A DNA stretch of 16,739 nucleotides from Phil1 sp964600045. GTDB lineage: Bacteria; Bacillota; Clostridia; Christensenellales; CAG-138. The first letter of the stretch is position 1, and each line of letters opens with the position of its first letter. The stretch is taken from the NCBI GenBank assembly GCA_964600045.1, contig CAZRHS010000034.1:1-16739 (forward strand). The letters run 5' to 3'. Made by a program: the position numbers and the translations under genes. A model generated the notes under the pieces. The model was not told the DNA's origin. It saw only the letters and a list, made by a program, of their open reading frames with translations, and did not search any database. Below are positions 1 through 7,710 of this stretch, piece by piece.

Positions 1-523
1 GCAGGATAGGCATCATATAGCGGGACACTCGCTCTATGCCCTTTTCTACGCCGTTATAGACTATTACAGCGGTAACTCCCATAAACAGCAGCGCGAACGC
101 CACGGATGACACGGGCGAAGTTATAAAAGAGGTAAAGTAGCCATCCTCCGCGGCGGCGGCAGCGTTTCCGGTTGCGTAAGTAACGGCATATTTTGTAATC
201 CAGCCGCCTATTACCGCATAATAGGTCATAATCAGAACCGGCACAAGGAACGTTAATATACCGAGGAATTTCCACTTGGAGCGCATTTGAGCATAAGCCC
301 CGATTGCGCTTTGCTTGGTGCGCCTGCCTATGGCTATATCCGAAGTAAGCAATGTAAAGCCGAATGTAAGCACCAGCACCAAATATACCAACAAAAATAA
401 ACCGCCGCCATCTTTAGCGGCGAGATAGGGAAACCGCCACAGGTTGCCTACGCCCACGGCGCTTCCGGCTGCGGCAAGCACAAAGCCCACCTGCCCGGAA
501 AATTTGCTTGATTTCTTCTCCAT
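1..523 (-). CDS. Sodium:neurotransmitter symporter (NSS/SNF) family transporter, N-terminal part
   Basis: This reads as the first 174 residues of a Na+-coupled secondary transporter of the LeuT/MhsT type, normally about 440-500 residues with 11-12 membrane helices; the rest lies beyond the window edge. The start MEKKSSKF is followed by the family's TM1 signature (GSAVGVGNLWRFPY, residues 20-33), where the helix unwinds around substrate and Na+ in LeuT. Further hydrophobic helices lie near residues 40-62, 87-108 and 138-156. The ATG at 523 has a GGGAG ribosome site about 7 bases upstream. Bacterial members generally import amino acids, but the substrate cannot be told from this part. It is divergent from a LysR regulator 115 bp away, a usual arrangement for regulator and target. 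I am sure of the family, not of the substrate. Confidence 0.93.
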   Translation of the reverse strand, partial: MEKKSSKFSGQVGFVLAAAGSAVGVGNLWRFPYLAAKDGGGLFLLVYLVLVLTFGFTLLTSDIAIGRRTKQSAIGAYAQMRSKWKFLGILTFLVPVLIMTYYAVIGGWITKYAVTYATGNAAAAAEDGYFTSFITSPVSSVAFALLFMGVTAVIVYNGVEKGIERVSRYMMPIL

Positions 524-560
524 AGTAACTCCCGTTTCCATCCAAAGTCTCTTGTGCGAT

Positions 561-589
561 AGGATAACACATGATATCATATCAGTAAA
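561..589 (-). promoter_or_regulatory. Predicted promoter of the NSS transporter gene
   Basis: On the minus strand a TTTACT -35 (584-589) and a TATCCT -10 (561-566) are separated by exactly 17 bp, with a TG one base upstream of the -10 (extended -10). The palindrome ATGATATCAT (571-580) sits in the spacer, and one arm of a 10-bp inverted repeat covers the -35. It is a match by eye of moderate strength. Confidence 0.5.
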
Positions 590-626
590 ACGAATATTTT
601 TGCTATGGTATATTAATTTTACTGAT
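581..626. repeat. Perfect 10-bp inverted repeat in the LysR/transporter spacer (candidate operator)
   Basis: ATCAGTAAAA (581-590) and TTTTACTGAT (617-626) are exact reverse complements separated by 26 bp. The left arm overlaps the predicted -35 of the transporter promoter, and the region between the arms holds the LysR -10. A LysR regulator typically binds two half-site pairs in such a divergent spacer, so this is the best candidate operator, though binding is inferred. Confidence 0.55.
606..614 (+). promoter_or_regulatory. Predicted extended -10 promoter of the LysR gene
   Basis: TGgTATATT is an extended -10 element with no good -35 at 16-18 bp. Transcription would start near 621, leaving a leader of only about 18 bases carrying a GGGTGGG ribosome site. 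It lies inside the 10-bp inverted repeat, which would suit autoregulation. Confidence 0.42.
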
Positions 627-638
627 GGGTGGGCCTTT

Positions 639-1511
639 ATGAGGGAACAAAAGGACAGATACGAGATTTTTTTGAAGATATGTGAAACGGGAAGCTTTTC
701 TAAAGCGGCGGACGCGCTGAGCTATACGCAATCCGGCATAAGCCAGATGATGGCTTCGCTTGAGGAGGAGCTTGGGGTGCAGCTTTTCGCGCGGATAAAC
801 CGGGGCGTAACGCTGACCGACAACGGCAGCAGGCTCCTGCCCTATATACGCGAAATGGCAAATCAAAAGGCGAGGCTTCGGCAGGCGGCGTTCAACATTA
901 ACCACAAGGTTGAGGGCAAGCTTCGCATAGGCAGTTTTTCAAGCTTTACGGCGCTTTGGATGCCGGAAACGGTGCTGTATTTTAAGGAGCACTACCCTAA
1001 GGTTGATATAGAGATACTTGACGGCAACTATGACGAGATACGGGACTGGATAACACACGGGCAGGTTGACTGCGGATTTTTGTCGTCCATAGTGGCGCAC
1101 GATTTGAAGTTCTACCCGCTGAGAGATGACCCGCTCTGCGCCGTGCTTCCGGAAGGGCATCCGCTTGCGGCGAACGAAAGCGTATCGCTGTCCGAGCTGT
1201 TCAGATATCCGCTTATTATTGAAACACCCGGCTGTGACAACGACATTCAGCACCTGATGCTTAAATGCCCGGTTAAACCTAACATAGTTTATAATTTCAG
1301 AGACGATACGCTTATTATGGCATTTGTGCGCAGCGGGCTTGGCGTAACCATTTCGCAGGAGCTTGTTATGCGCGCGTTCGGATGCGTAGGCGTGGTTTCC
1401 CGCCCGCTTGAGCCAAAGTGCTGCAGGACGATAGGGCTCGCGTTTTCAAAAACGGCAAGCTCTGTGGTAAGCCGGACATTGCTTGAATATCTGCAAAATC
1501 GAGAAGGATGA
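639..1511 (+). CDS. LysR-type transcriptional regulator
   Basis: This is a 290-residue LysR-family regulator of normal length. Residues 1-60 form the winged helix-turn-helix (FLKICETGSFSKAADAL, then QSGISQMMASLEEELGVQLF), which is the most conserved part of the family. From about residue 90 comes the periplasmic-binding-protein-like effector domain, opening with KLRIGSFSSF. The frame is open further upstream to 444, but residues encoded there are antisense to the transporter gene and resemble nothing. The ATG at 639 gives a canonical LysR N-terminus and has GGGTGGG just upstream, so I chose it. It is divergent from the NSS transporter, and control of that transporter plus its own gene is the likely role. 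The effector is unknown. Confidence 0.93.
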   Translation: MREQKDRYEIFLKICETGSFSKAADALSYTQSGISQMMASLEEELGVQLFARINRGVTLTDNGSRLLPYIREMANQKARLRQAAFNINHKVEGKLRIGSFSSFTALWMPETVLYFKEHYPKVDIEILDGNYDEIRDWITHGQVDCGFLSSIVAHDLKFYPLRDDPLCAVLPEGHPLAANESVSLSELFRYPLIIETPGCDNDIQHLMLKCPVKPNIVYNFRDDTLIMAFVRSGLGVTISQELVMRAFGCVGVVSRPLEPKCCRTIGLAFSKTASSVVSRTLLEYLQNREG

Positions 1512-1514
1512 AAC

Positions 1515-1550
1515 AAGCTCCGCGAGAAATATCAATCGCGGAGCTTTCTT
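1515..1550 (+). terminator. Rho-independent terminator after the LysR gene
   Basis: A perfect 10-bp stem (AAGCTCCGCG 1515-1524 with CGCGGAGCTT 1537-1546) with a 12-base loop begins 3 bases after the stop codon and ends in a T-rich stretch. It lies between convergent genes and may also act weakly on transcripts from the opposite strand. Confidence 0.85.
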
Positions 1551-1564
1551 AGTATTTTATCCGT

Positions 1565-1580
1565 TCAGCCGATTGGCTGA
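1565..1580. repeat. Small hairpin downstream of the two-helix membrane protein gene
   Basis: TCAGCC and GGCTGA pair perfectly across a four-base loop, 13 bases beyond the stop codon of the minus-strand gene at 1594. There is no convincing T-tract on either side. It may be an mRNA 3'-end stabiliser or a weak terminator; a related core, AGCCAATCGG, recurs at 2511-2520 (minus-strand sense at this site). Confidence 0.35.
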
Positions 1581-1593
1581 CAATATTCGATTT

Positions 1594-1791
1594 TTATCGA
1601 TTATCGTCCTTCTGTTCGGCTTTGTCCTTTCTTTTTGATAAGCAATACAATATAAGTCCTAACGCAAAGCAAGCAACGCCAATGCCATAAAAGAGGCCGT
1701 TTGATTGGCTATACCCTATGCCGAAAGCGGCAATCGCCGCCAGGTACAGAACAATCCTCGCTATAATAAGGAAAATCGATTCGTTTTTCAT
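1594..1791 (-). CDS. Small two-helix membrane protein
   Basis: The product is 65 residues: a short polar start (MKNES), a hydrophobic helix at about 6-26, a short turn (YSQSNGLF), a second helix at about 34-50, and a charged lysine-rich tail (SKRKDKAEQKDDNR). I do not recognise a family. It starts 15 bases after the stop codon of the XRE regulator on the same strand, with a modest GAAGG ribosome site, so the two are almost certainly co-transcribed. The regulator also has two C-terminal membrane helices, so a membrane partner or sensor role is possible, but that is a guess. Predicted location is the cytoplasmic membrane with both ends inside. Confidence 0.72.
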   Translation of the reverse strand: MKNESIFLIIARIVLYLAAIAAFGIGYSQSNGLFYGIGVACFALGLILYCLSKRKDKAEQKDDNR

Positions 1792-1806
1792 GGTATCAAC
1801 CTTCGC

Positions 1807-2271
1807 TTACTTTTTTATTGATCCTTTGGCTATTACCCATATTCCGGCGAGCATCTCGGCGATTGAGAGCCCCAGCAGAAGGCCGGATACGAAGTCCTTA
1901 ACATCCGTTCCGCCAATGGTATGCGACAGGGCCTGAAAAGCGATGCCCATTACAATAAGCAGGGTTCCTTTAAGTATTTCCTTCTGCTTTTCAAGCTCCT
2001 GAGTTCGCCTTAAAAGATCAAGTATCTGCGCATCGTCATACACGCGAACGCTTTTATCCTCCGCCTCCTCGCCATCCATAAGCTCGGAAATGGTTATTTT
2101 CAGCTCCTCGCACAGCCTTTCCACTATTGAATAATCGGGCATGCATTTACCATTCTCCCATTTGGAGATGGTTTTGTTTGAAACGCCGAGCCGTTCCGCA
2201 AGCTGTTCCTGGGTCAGATTCAGCTCTTTACGCTTTTGGGCTATGAACTTACCTATTGATGATTGGTCCAT
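1807..2271 (-). CDS. XRE-family regulator with C-terminal membrane helices
   Basis: This is a 154-residue protein. Residues 6-60 form a Cro/CI-type helix-turn-helix (IAQKRKELNLTQEQLAERLG, then KTISKWENGKCMPD). A charged linker with a short helical stretch (LLRRTQELEKQKEIL) leads to two hydrophobic helices at about residues 100-120 and 128-150, so the DNA-binding domain is probably held at the membrane. The frame is open upstream to 2373, but the ATG at 2271 has a near-perfect AAGGAGG at 2280-2286 and begins right before the HTH, which decides the start. Such HTH-plus-membrane regulators are common in Clostridia and are often co-transcribed with small membrane proteins, as here. Its target is unknown; an inverted repeat in its own promoter suggests autoregulation. 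Confidence 0.88.
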   Translation of the reverse strand: MDQSSIGKFIAQKRKELNLTQEQLAERLGVSNKTISKWENGKCMPDYSIVERLCEELKITISELMDGEEAEDKSVRVYDDAQILDLLRRTQELEKQKEILKGTLLIVMGIAFQALSHTIGGTDVKDFVSGLLLGLSIAEMLAGIWVIAKGSIKK

Positions 2272-2290
2272 TTGGGACACCTCCTTTGTT

Positions 2291-2326
2291 CTTTCGCCGC
2301 AAGAATAGCATTTCCCGCCGCGAAAG
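2291..2326 (-). promoter_or_regulatory. Promoter and candidate operator of the XRE gene
   Basis: On the minus strand an extended -10 (TGcTATTCT, 2302-2310) lies 31 bases upstream of the ATG; the -35 is weak. It is bracketed by a near-perfect inverted repeat: CTTTCGCCGC (2291-2300) and GCCGCGAAAG (2317-2326) match at 9 of 10 positions, 16 bp apart. A repressor bound there would cover the -10, as expected for an autoregulated XRE protein. Binding is inferred. Confidence 0.45.
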
Positions 2327-2375
2327 TGCATCCCCCGTTGGGAGAATATGGGTGGAATTGCCCTGGTGCACATCT

Positions 2376-2475
2376 NNNNNNNNNNNNNNNNNNNNNNNNN
2401 NNNNNNNNNNNNNNNNNNNNNNNNNNNNNNNNNNNNNNNNNNNNNNNNNNNNNNNNNNNNNNNNNNNNNNNNNNN
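2376..2475. other. Assembly gap of 100 Ns
   Basis: Exactly 100 N bases join two contigs; the true length is unknown. The gap cuts the T-tract of the terminator after the cysteine desulfidase gene and whatever lies upstream of the XRE promoter. Reading frames that run through it are not genes. The gap could hide one or more genes. Confidence 0.98.
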
Positions 2476-2498
2476 AAAAAGCCCGACAAGCGGGCTTT
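2476..2498 (-). terminator. Terminator after the cysteine desulfidase gene
   Basis: On the minus strand an 8-bp stem (AAAGCCCG 2491-2498 reading down, pairing with 2478-2485) with a 5-base loop runs into at least five Ts before the Ns begin. It sits 33 bases past the stop codon at 2532. Confidence 0.8.
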
Positions 2499-2531
2499 AT
2501 TACGTTATTTAGCCAATCGGCCGAATTCTGA

Positions 2532-3812
2532 TCAATTGCCTATGCGCTCCGTCATAAGGCTGATAATCATTCTGTCGGTATCGCGCATACCGTCGTGGGC
2601 AACCTTACTGACGTTTCTGATTGTGTTTTCCACACCCTTTACAACGATACCCTCGCCATCATAGAACTGGCTGTCGTGGCTCTGCATTTGCATACCAAGC
2701 AGTCCAGCCTCCACGGCAGATGCTATCTTTGCCGCGCAGCTCGGCTTGGCACCATCGCATATCATGCCGGAATTAATGGCAAGCGCGTTTACAACGGTGT
2801 GGGCTATTTCGTGATATTTGCCGCCGTAAAGATAAGTAATGCCCGCGCCCGCGCCGCACCCGGCACTGGTAGCCCCGCAATAGGCCGAAAGCGGACCTAT
2901 TCCGGTTTTAAGATGAATGGTTACAAGATTTGAAACCACCAGGGCGCGATAAAGCGTTTCTTTTCCTACCGCAAGCTCTTTAGCGTACACTATTACAGGC
3001 AAAGAAGCGGTAAGTCCCTGATTTCCGCTGCCGGAATTGATAACCACCGGCATTTCACAGCCGCTCATGCGCGCATCCGATCCGGCGGCGGCATAGGCCT
3101 TGGCACGATTATGCAGGCTGTTGCCATAGGAACGCAGAAGTATGCTGCCTATGTTCGCACCCCAGGAATTCCTGAGCCCCTCCTCCGCTATGGCCGTATT
3201 GTACTCTATTTGCCTATCGAGTATACTTGACACATCATCAAGCTTAACGCTGTCCGCAAATTCAATAATATCCTTAACATTCAATAAGGCGCGATCATTT
3301 GGGGATTGGCTGCTTTTTTCCGAGTATTCCTTAGTAAAAACAACCTCGCCGTCACGCTCCACGCGAATGATGTTGGTATGGTTTCCGGCTATTTCAACAA
3401 GAGCCGAATGTCCATCCGATTCAGCATTAACTGAAACATAGAAAACAAAGCCGTTGTCCGATGATTTTACGGTGCAATGGATTTTATCAAGAGCGGCTGA
3501 AATAAGCTCTATCTGCTCCGGCGTAACATGGCTTAATACCTGAAGCTCATCATCCGCGCTGCCGGCTATCGCTCCCGCCACGGCCGCCGCGGCTATGCCG
3601 CGCAATGAACCGGTGTTCGGGACAATTACACTTTTCACGTTCTTGATTATATTTGGACTTGCCACAACATTTATGCTCTTTGGCTCAAAGCCGAGCACCT
3701 GCCGCGCCTTAGCCGCCGCGTAGGCAATTGAAATAGGCTCCGTGCAGCCCATTGCCGGAATAAGTTCCTCTTTCAGTATTTCAACATAAGTTCGATAAAT
3801 ATTCTGATCCAT
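2532..3812 (-). CDS. cyuA: L-cysteine desulfidase / serine dehydratase alpha-like protein (CyuA, UPF0597 family)
   Basis: This 426-residue protein is full length for the UPF0597/CyuA family, which breaks L-cysteine down to pyruvate, ammonia and sulfide using an oxygen-sensitive [4Fe-4S] cluster. Visible markers are MGCTEPISIAYA (Cys23), SGCEMPVVINSGSGNQG (about 250-266), YCGATSAGCGAG (Cys312, Cys319) and SGMICDGAKPSC (Cys352, Cys359). As I recall, the archaeal enzyme uses Cys25 plus a 282/322/329 triad; the spacing of Cys312/352/359 here (40 then 7) is the same, so the catalytic site looks intact. The ATG has a GAGGG site upstream. The gene has its own promoter and terminator and appears monocistronic. 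Serine or another beta-substituted amino acid as substrate remains possible, and the symbol follows the E. coli homologue. Confidence 0.88.
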   Translation of the reverse strand: MDQNIYRTYVEILKEELIPAMGCTEPISIAYAAAKARQVLGFEPKSINVVASPNIIKNVKSVIVPNTGSLRGIAAAAVAGAIAGSADDELQVLSHVTPEQIELISAALDKIHCTVKSSDNGFVFYVSVNAESDGHSALVEIAGNHTNIIRVERDGEVVFTKEYSEKSSQSPNDRALLNVKDIIEFADSVKLDDVSSILDRQIEYNTAIAEEGLRNSWGANIGSILLRSYGNSLHNRAKAYAAAGSDARMSGCEMPVVINSGSGNQGLTASLPVIVYAKELAVGKETLYRALVVSNLVTIHLKTGIGPLSAYCGATSAGCGAGAGITYLYGGKYHEIAHTVVNALAINSGMICDGAKPSCAAKIASAVEAGLLGMQMQSHDSQFYDGEGIVVKGVENTIRNVSKVAHDGMRDTDRMIISLMTERIGN

Positions 3813-3853
3813 GTTTAACCCTCAGAGTATAGTATTTTTGTTTGCCCAATGTC

Positions 3854-3859
3854 ATTATA
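3854..3859 (-). promoter_or_regulatory. Predicted -10 of the cysteine desulfidase gene
   Basis: A perfect TATAAT on the minus strand lies 42 bases upstream of the ATG at 3812 and just past the terminator of the preceding operon, so the gene is likely transcribed on its own. No good -35 is visible at 17 bp. A second possibility is ATGACA with TATACT at 3826-3831, but its transcript would begin inside the ribosome site. Confidence 0.45.
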
Positions 3860-3860
3860 C

Positions 3861-3901
3861 AATAAAAATTAAAGGGAGACATCACTTTTACGTGTCTCCC
3901 T
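3861..3901 (-). terminator. Terminator of the chaperone/ABC exporter operon
   Basis: AGGGAGACA (3873-3881) pairs perfectly with TGTCTCCCT (3893-3901) across an 11-base loop. On the minus strand the stem is followed by TTTAATTTTTATT. It lies 13 bases beyond the TSCPD gene stop and closes the four-gene operon. Confidence 0.9.
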
Positions 3902-3913
3902 CATTTCTTTTAT

Positions 3914-4207
3914 TTATGCCTTCGCGTTTTGCTCCTGCTCAACCTGCTGCTTGGCCTCCTCTATACACTTTCTGATGGCCTTAGAAAGCTCCTTGGGGCA
4001 GGAATTGCCGCCGTGGCAGGTTATATTCTGGGTGCGGCGAATTACATCCTCCGCCTTCATGCCCTCGGCAAGGCTCATAACGGCATGGGAATTGCCGTCG
4101 CAGCCGCCTACGATTTCAACATTGAAAATATACCCGTCCACGTAATCAAAGCTTATCTCATCCGCGCAGACCTCTTCCGCAGTCTTAAAAACAAAATGCT
4201 TATCCAT
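3914..4207 (-). CDS. Four-cysteine TSCPD-domain protein (TIGR03905-like)
   Basis: This 97-residue protein has the compact beta-rich TSCPD-type pattern: VDGYIFNVEIVGGCDGNSHAV, then SLAEGMKAEDVI, then ITCHGGNSCPKEL, followed by a charged helical tail. Cys14, Cys36, Cys64 and Cys70 match the four conserved cysteines that define the TIGR03905 group and probably bind a metal. The TSCPD domain is also found at the end of B12-dependent ribonucleotide reductases, but this stand-alone form has no assigned function. It starts 17 bases after the second ABC subunit with a GAAAGGA ribosome site and is the last gene before a strong terminator, so it is co-transcribed with the exporter. Whether it serves the exporter is unknown. 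Confidence 0.87.
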   Translation of the reverse strand: MDKHFVFKTAEEVCADEISFDYVDGYIFNVEIVGGCDGNSHAVMSLAEGMKAEDVIRRTQNITCHGGNSCPKELSKAIRKCIEEAKQQVEQEQNAKA

Positions 4208-4224
4208 AATAAATCCTTTCCGGC

Positions 4225-5958
4225 TTAAACAGCCTGTTGTTCTTTTTCCGCCTGCAAATCGCAGAAGGTTGTATATACATTATCGTGACCATAGAGCTCA
4301 TCGTGCGTACCCGCAGAGGATATTTTGCCTTCGCTGAGCACTATTATATGATCCGCGTTGCGAATCTCCTTCATATTGTGCGTAACAATAACCGCCGTGC
4401 GCCCGCTGATAACGCTCTTAATCGCCTGCTGAACATCCGCCGTGTTCTTGGCATCAAGGTTGCTTGTTGCCTCGTCAAGCAGCAGGTAGTCAGGATTCTT
4501 TATAAGCGTACGCGCAATGGCAATCCTTTGCCTTTCGCCGCCGGACAGCTTGCCGCCAACCTCACCGACCTCGGTATCGAATCCCTGGGGAAGCTCCGAA
4601 ATGAAATCATACGCGTTAGCCTTCTTTGCCGCCGCCGTCAGTTCATCATCGGAAACCGGACGATTGAGTCCATAGCAGATATTCTCCCTGATGCTGCAGG
4701 AAAGAAGCGGGCTGTTTTGCTGAATATAGCCGAACACATCGCGCCACTCATTCAAATGAATATCGCTTATGGGCGTATCACCAAAGAGTATTTCGCCCGC
4801 GGTAGGTTCATAAAAACGTTCCAGCATATTGAGTATTGTTGTTTTGCCGGCACCGCTTACGCCAACTATTGCAGTAACCTTGCCCTTGGGAATCGTAAAG
4901 CTTACATCATCAAGGATGGTGCCGTCTTTATAGCCAAACGATACATTCTTGAAATGAATATCCGAATCCGCAATTGCAAAGGATACCTTTGACTGCATCG
5001 GCTCATCGGGAAGCTTTGTGATAAGGCTGGCTTCGGTGGTCATTCCCTGCACCTGCTTTATGGTTTCATAGCACATTATGGGCTGGATAATGTACACGGG
5101 AACAACTTCCATATACATTACAAGCGTAACCATATCGCCGGCGGTAATCTCGCCCTTTGCCACCAGTACGCCGCCGTATACAAGCATCAATGCCTTGCAC
5201 AGCGCGGATGCCGAATAAGTAAGGGGCTGCACTATCATCTGGACAAGACCAAGCTTTTTATCGGCCTTATACAGATCCTGCGTGACAGAGCGATTTTCCT
5301 CGGTTTCCTTTTCTTCGGTTCCGCAGCTTTTTATAAGCTTTATATTGAAAAGCCTGTCGGCAATATAGCTTGTCAGCTTTGCGTACGCGGTTTGCCTATT
5401 GTCATTCGCGCGGCTGACGAGACGGCCGGAAATAACGCACACGGCAATGGACCACGGGATAACCAGAAGGAGTGATTTTGTCATGCTTGCGGATATACTG
5501 TATACCTCAACAAGGGTTATTATCAAGGTGTATATCATTGTAAACATGCTGATCAGATAAAAGACCAGATAGCTTACCTGCGACGTATCCATCGTAACGC
5601 GGGATATAAGCGAGGACGGACTCATTTTGAGGTAATGCTTCATGGGTATATGAATCAGCTTTTTGCTTACGGCCTGCTGCAGATTTCTGTCGCACAGATT
5701 GGAAATCCAGCCTTGGAAAATGGCGATGGCAATGGTCGCAATACCCGAGGCTACGGTAGCCCAGGCATAGGTGGCAATAAGCGAAGAATCGAATATATTG
5801 CCTTCCATAATGTCGCCCGCGACTTCGGGAAGCATTACGGAGACTGTTGATACTGCCATTGAAGCGATGATAAACAATATTACCTTGCCCCAGGGAAGTT
5901 TAGCAAGCTTTACAAGATGCAGAAAGTTCTTTATACTGCTTCGTTTTTCGCTTTTCAT
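4225..5958 (-). CDS. ABC exporter half-transporter, second subunit
   Basis: This is a 577-residue fused membrane/ATPase half-transporter of the MsbA/Sav1866 type. Six membrane helices fall within about residues 25-300, with the nucleotide-binding domain after about 335. Motifs seen: Walker A GVSGAGKTT (366-374), Q-loop near Gln413, signature LSGGERQ (471-477), Walker B with catalytic glutamate LLLDEATS (Glu496) and the H-loop VTHN (His527). All are canonical, so it should be an active ATPase. The start codon shares one base with the stop of the preceding ABC gene (TAATG), which with a GGAGG site indicates translational coupling and a heterodimer with that subunit. The substrate is unknown; peptides, lipids or drugs are typical of the class. 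Confidence 0.93.
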   Translation of the reverse strand: MKSEKRSSIKNFLHLVKLAKLPWGKVILFIIASMAVSTVSVMLPEVAGDIMEGNIFDSSLIATYAWATVASGIATIAIAIFQGWISNLCDRNLQQAVSKKLIHIPMKHYLKMSPSSLISRVTMDTSQVSYLVFYLISMFTMIYTLIITLVEVYSISASMTKSLLLVIPWSIAVCVISGRLVSRANDNRQTAYAKLTSYIADRLFNIKLIKSCGTEEKETEENRSVTQDLYKADKKLGLVQMIVQPLTYSASALCKALMLVYGGVLVAKGEITAGDMVTLVMYMEVVPVYIIQPIMCYETIKQVQGMTTEASLITKLPDEPMQSKVSFAIADSDIHFKNVSFGYKDGTILDDVSFTIPKGKVTAIVGVSGAGKTTILNMLERFYEPTAGEILFGDTPISDIHLNEWRDVFGYIQQNSPLLSCSIRENICYGLNRPVSDDELTAAAKKANAYDFISELPQGFDTEVGEVGGKLSGGERQRIAIARTLIKNPDYLLLDEATSNLDAKNTADVQQAIKSVISGRTAVIVTHNMKEIRNADHIIVLSEGKISSAGTHDELYGHDNVYTTFCDLQAEKEQQAV

Positions 5959-7697
5959 TACGCAATACCTCCCGCGTTAGCCTGCTTATCATACATTGCG
6001 CGGAACAGGCCGTTTTTCTCCATAAGCTCGGAGTACGTGCCGCATTCCCTGCTTTGCCCGTCATCGAGAACAATTATTTTATCGGCGTCATGAACGGTGT
6101 TTATCTTATGGGTAACCATAATAACCGTGCGGTCCTTAAGCAGAGTATGCAGAGCATTGTCCGTATTCTGCTCGGCGCACGCGTCAAGATTCGACGTGAC
6201 TTCGTCAAGCAATACTATTTCGGGCGGATTGAGCAGCATTCTGGCGATGCATATACGCTGCCTTTGGCCGCCGGACAGACTGCTGCCGCTTTCACCGACC
6301 TGAGTATCAAGGCCGTTTTCAAGTTCGTTAAGCAGTTCGCCCATGCCTACTTCGTTAAGCTTTGCAATCAGTTCCTCATCGCTAAGGGTTTCATCCGATG
6401 CGTAAATCAGATTGTCCCTTACGGTGCCGTCAACAAGATATGCATCCTGTGTTACATAGCCTATTGCCTTGCGCCATGATCTGAGGCTATATTCGCGTAT
6501 ATCCTTAGATCCGTAAAGTATGCCGCCCTCGGTAGGCTCATAGAAGCGCTCCATTAGATTCATAATCGTGCTTTTGCCAGCGCCGCTCATGCCTACAAGC
6601 GCGGTTGTTTTTCCGTGAGGAATGCTGAAGCTGAGATTTTTCAGCACAGGGGTATCCTCATAAGCGAAGGAAACGTTATTAAAGCTGATGTCTGCTTTCT
6701 GCGCCGCGAACTGCTCGCCGGCATCATAGGCTTCCTCTTTTTCGCAGGCAAGCTCGGATATGCGATGCATAGCGCCCTGCGCCGTTTTAAGATCGTTCCA
6801 GATGGTCATCATTGTGTCCACACAACCGGAAAGATTGGTGGAATACAGATAGAACGCGACCCAAATGCTTACGGTAATGATGTTTCGCTTAATCAGATAA
6901 ATGCCGAAGAATATTACGATAAGCGACTCTGCAACGGTAAGAAGCGTTGAAACGGATGAAAACGCGTTGGCTATCCACGTCATTTTCATCTTTGTTTTAT
7001 AAAGCTCGCCCGTCATCTGCTCGCTCTGCTTGGTTGCCTTTTCTTCCTGAACAAACGTTTTTACAAGGGGAACGTTTGTGAGTATTTCGGCTATTCCGCC
7101 GGTAAGCTCCGCAACACGAAGCTGAAGAATGTTATTCCACTTAAAATCGATTCTGCCCTTAATTATGCCCATGACTATTATAATGGGGATAATTATGAGC
7201 TCCGCGATTACGAGATGCCAATCGTAGCTGAGCAGGATAACGGTTGTGCCGATGAGGGTATAAATATTTGATACAAGACCCGCCACATCATCCGTTAGGA
7301 AGTTGCTCATCATGGTTGTATCCTCTGTAACACGGCTGATTACCTCTGATGAACCGTCTTCATTATAGTATTTAATTGGCAGGCGAACGACCTTTTCCCA
7401 TACAACGTCGCGGAAACGCTTATCTATCATGCCCTTTACAATCATGCATACGGACTGATACAGGGTATCCGCGAACGCTCCGCCTATCAATACGGCTATG
7501 GTCGCGATAATTATGCCGGTGCTGAAATCGCCCGAAGCTATTTGCTCCGTATAGGACGGAAACATAAGATTCAGCTGAGCCACAAGCAGCGATGCGACCA
7601 CGCACAGGATGATCCAACCGTATGGCAGCTTTGTTTTTTTAATCAGCTGCTTAAACGGCTTCCAATCCTGGCGCACTTTTTGCGTTTTATTCTTCAT
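5958..7697 (-). CDS. ABC exporter half-transporter, first subunit
   Basis: This is a 579-residue half-transporter: a six-helix exporter domain at about residues 25-300, then an ATPase domain. Walker A is GMSGAGKST (369-377), the Q-loop glutamine is near 417, the signature is LSGGQRQ (474-480), Walker B ends LLDEVTS (Glu499) and the H-loop is VTHK (His530). No site is degenerate, unlike many heterodimeric exporters where one ATP site is dead. An ATG at 7718 is also in frame, but the one at 7697 has TAAGGAG seven bases upstream, overlapping the stop of the preceding gene, and gives MKNKTQ; I chose it. It pairs with the subunit that follows at a one-base overlap. No protease or substrate-binding domain is fused, so there is no direct clue to cargo. 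Confidence 0.93.
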   Translation of the reverse strand: MKNKTQKVRQDWKPFKQLIKKTKLPYGWIILCVVASLLVAQLNLMFPSYTEQIASGDFSTGIIIATIAVLIGGAFADTLYQSVCMIVKGMIDKRFRDVVWEKVVRLPIKYYNEDGSSEVISRVTEDTTMMSNFLTDDVAGLVSNIYTLIGTTVILLSYDWHLVIAELIIIPIIIVMGIIKGRIDFKWNNILQLRVAELTGGIAEILTNVPLVKTFVQEEKATKQSEQMTGELYKTKMKMTWIANAFSSVSTLLTVAESLIVIFFGIYLIKRNIITVSIWVAFYLYSTNLSGCVDTMMTIWNDLKTAQGAMHRISELACEKEEAYDAGEQFAAQKADISFNNVSFAYEDTPVLKNLSFSIPHGKTTALVGMSGAGKSTIMNLMERFYEPTEGGILYGSKDIREYSLRSWRKAIGYVTQDAYLVDGTVRDNLIYASDETLSDEELIAKLNEVGMGELLNELENGLDTQVGESGSSLSGGQRQRICIARMLLNPPEIVLLDEVTSNLDACAEQNTDNALHTLLKDRTVIMVTHKINTVHDADKIIVLDDGQSRECGTYSELMEKNGLFRAMYDKQANAGGIA

Positions 7698-7703
7698 AAG
7701 CCG

Positions 7704-7710
7704 CTCCTTA
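7704..7710 (-). promoter_or_regulatory. Ribosome binding site merged with a stop codon
   Basis: On the minus strand TAAGGAG combines the stop codon of the chaperone gene (7708-7710) with the ribosome site for the ABC gene starting at 7697. This supports translational coupling and decides the ABC start against the upstream ATG at 7718. Confidence 0.75.

Noticed and set aside
444..638. N-terminal extension of the LysR gene starting at 444
   Set aside because: It is antisense to the transporter gene, has no ribosome site, and the normal LysR N-terminus starts at 639.
2253..2664. Reading frames running through the N gap on both strands
   Set aside because: They are artefacts of undefined bases and overlap confirmed genes.
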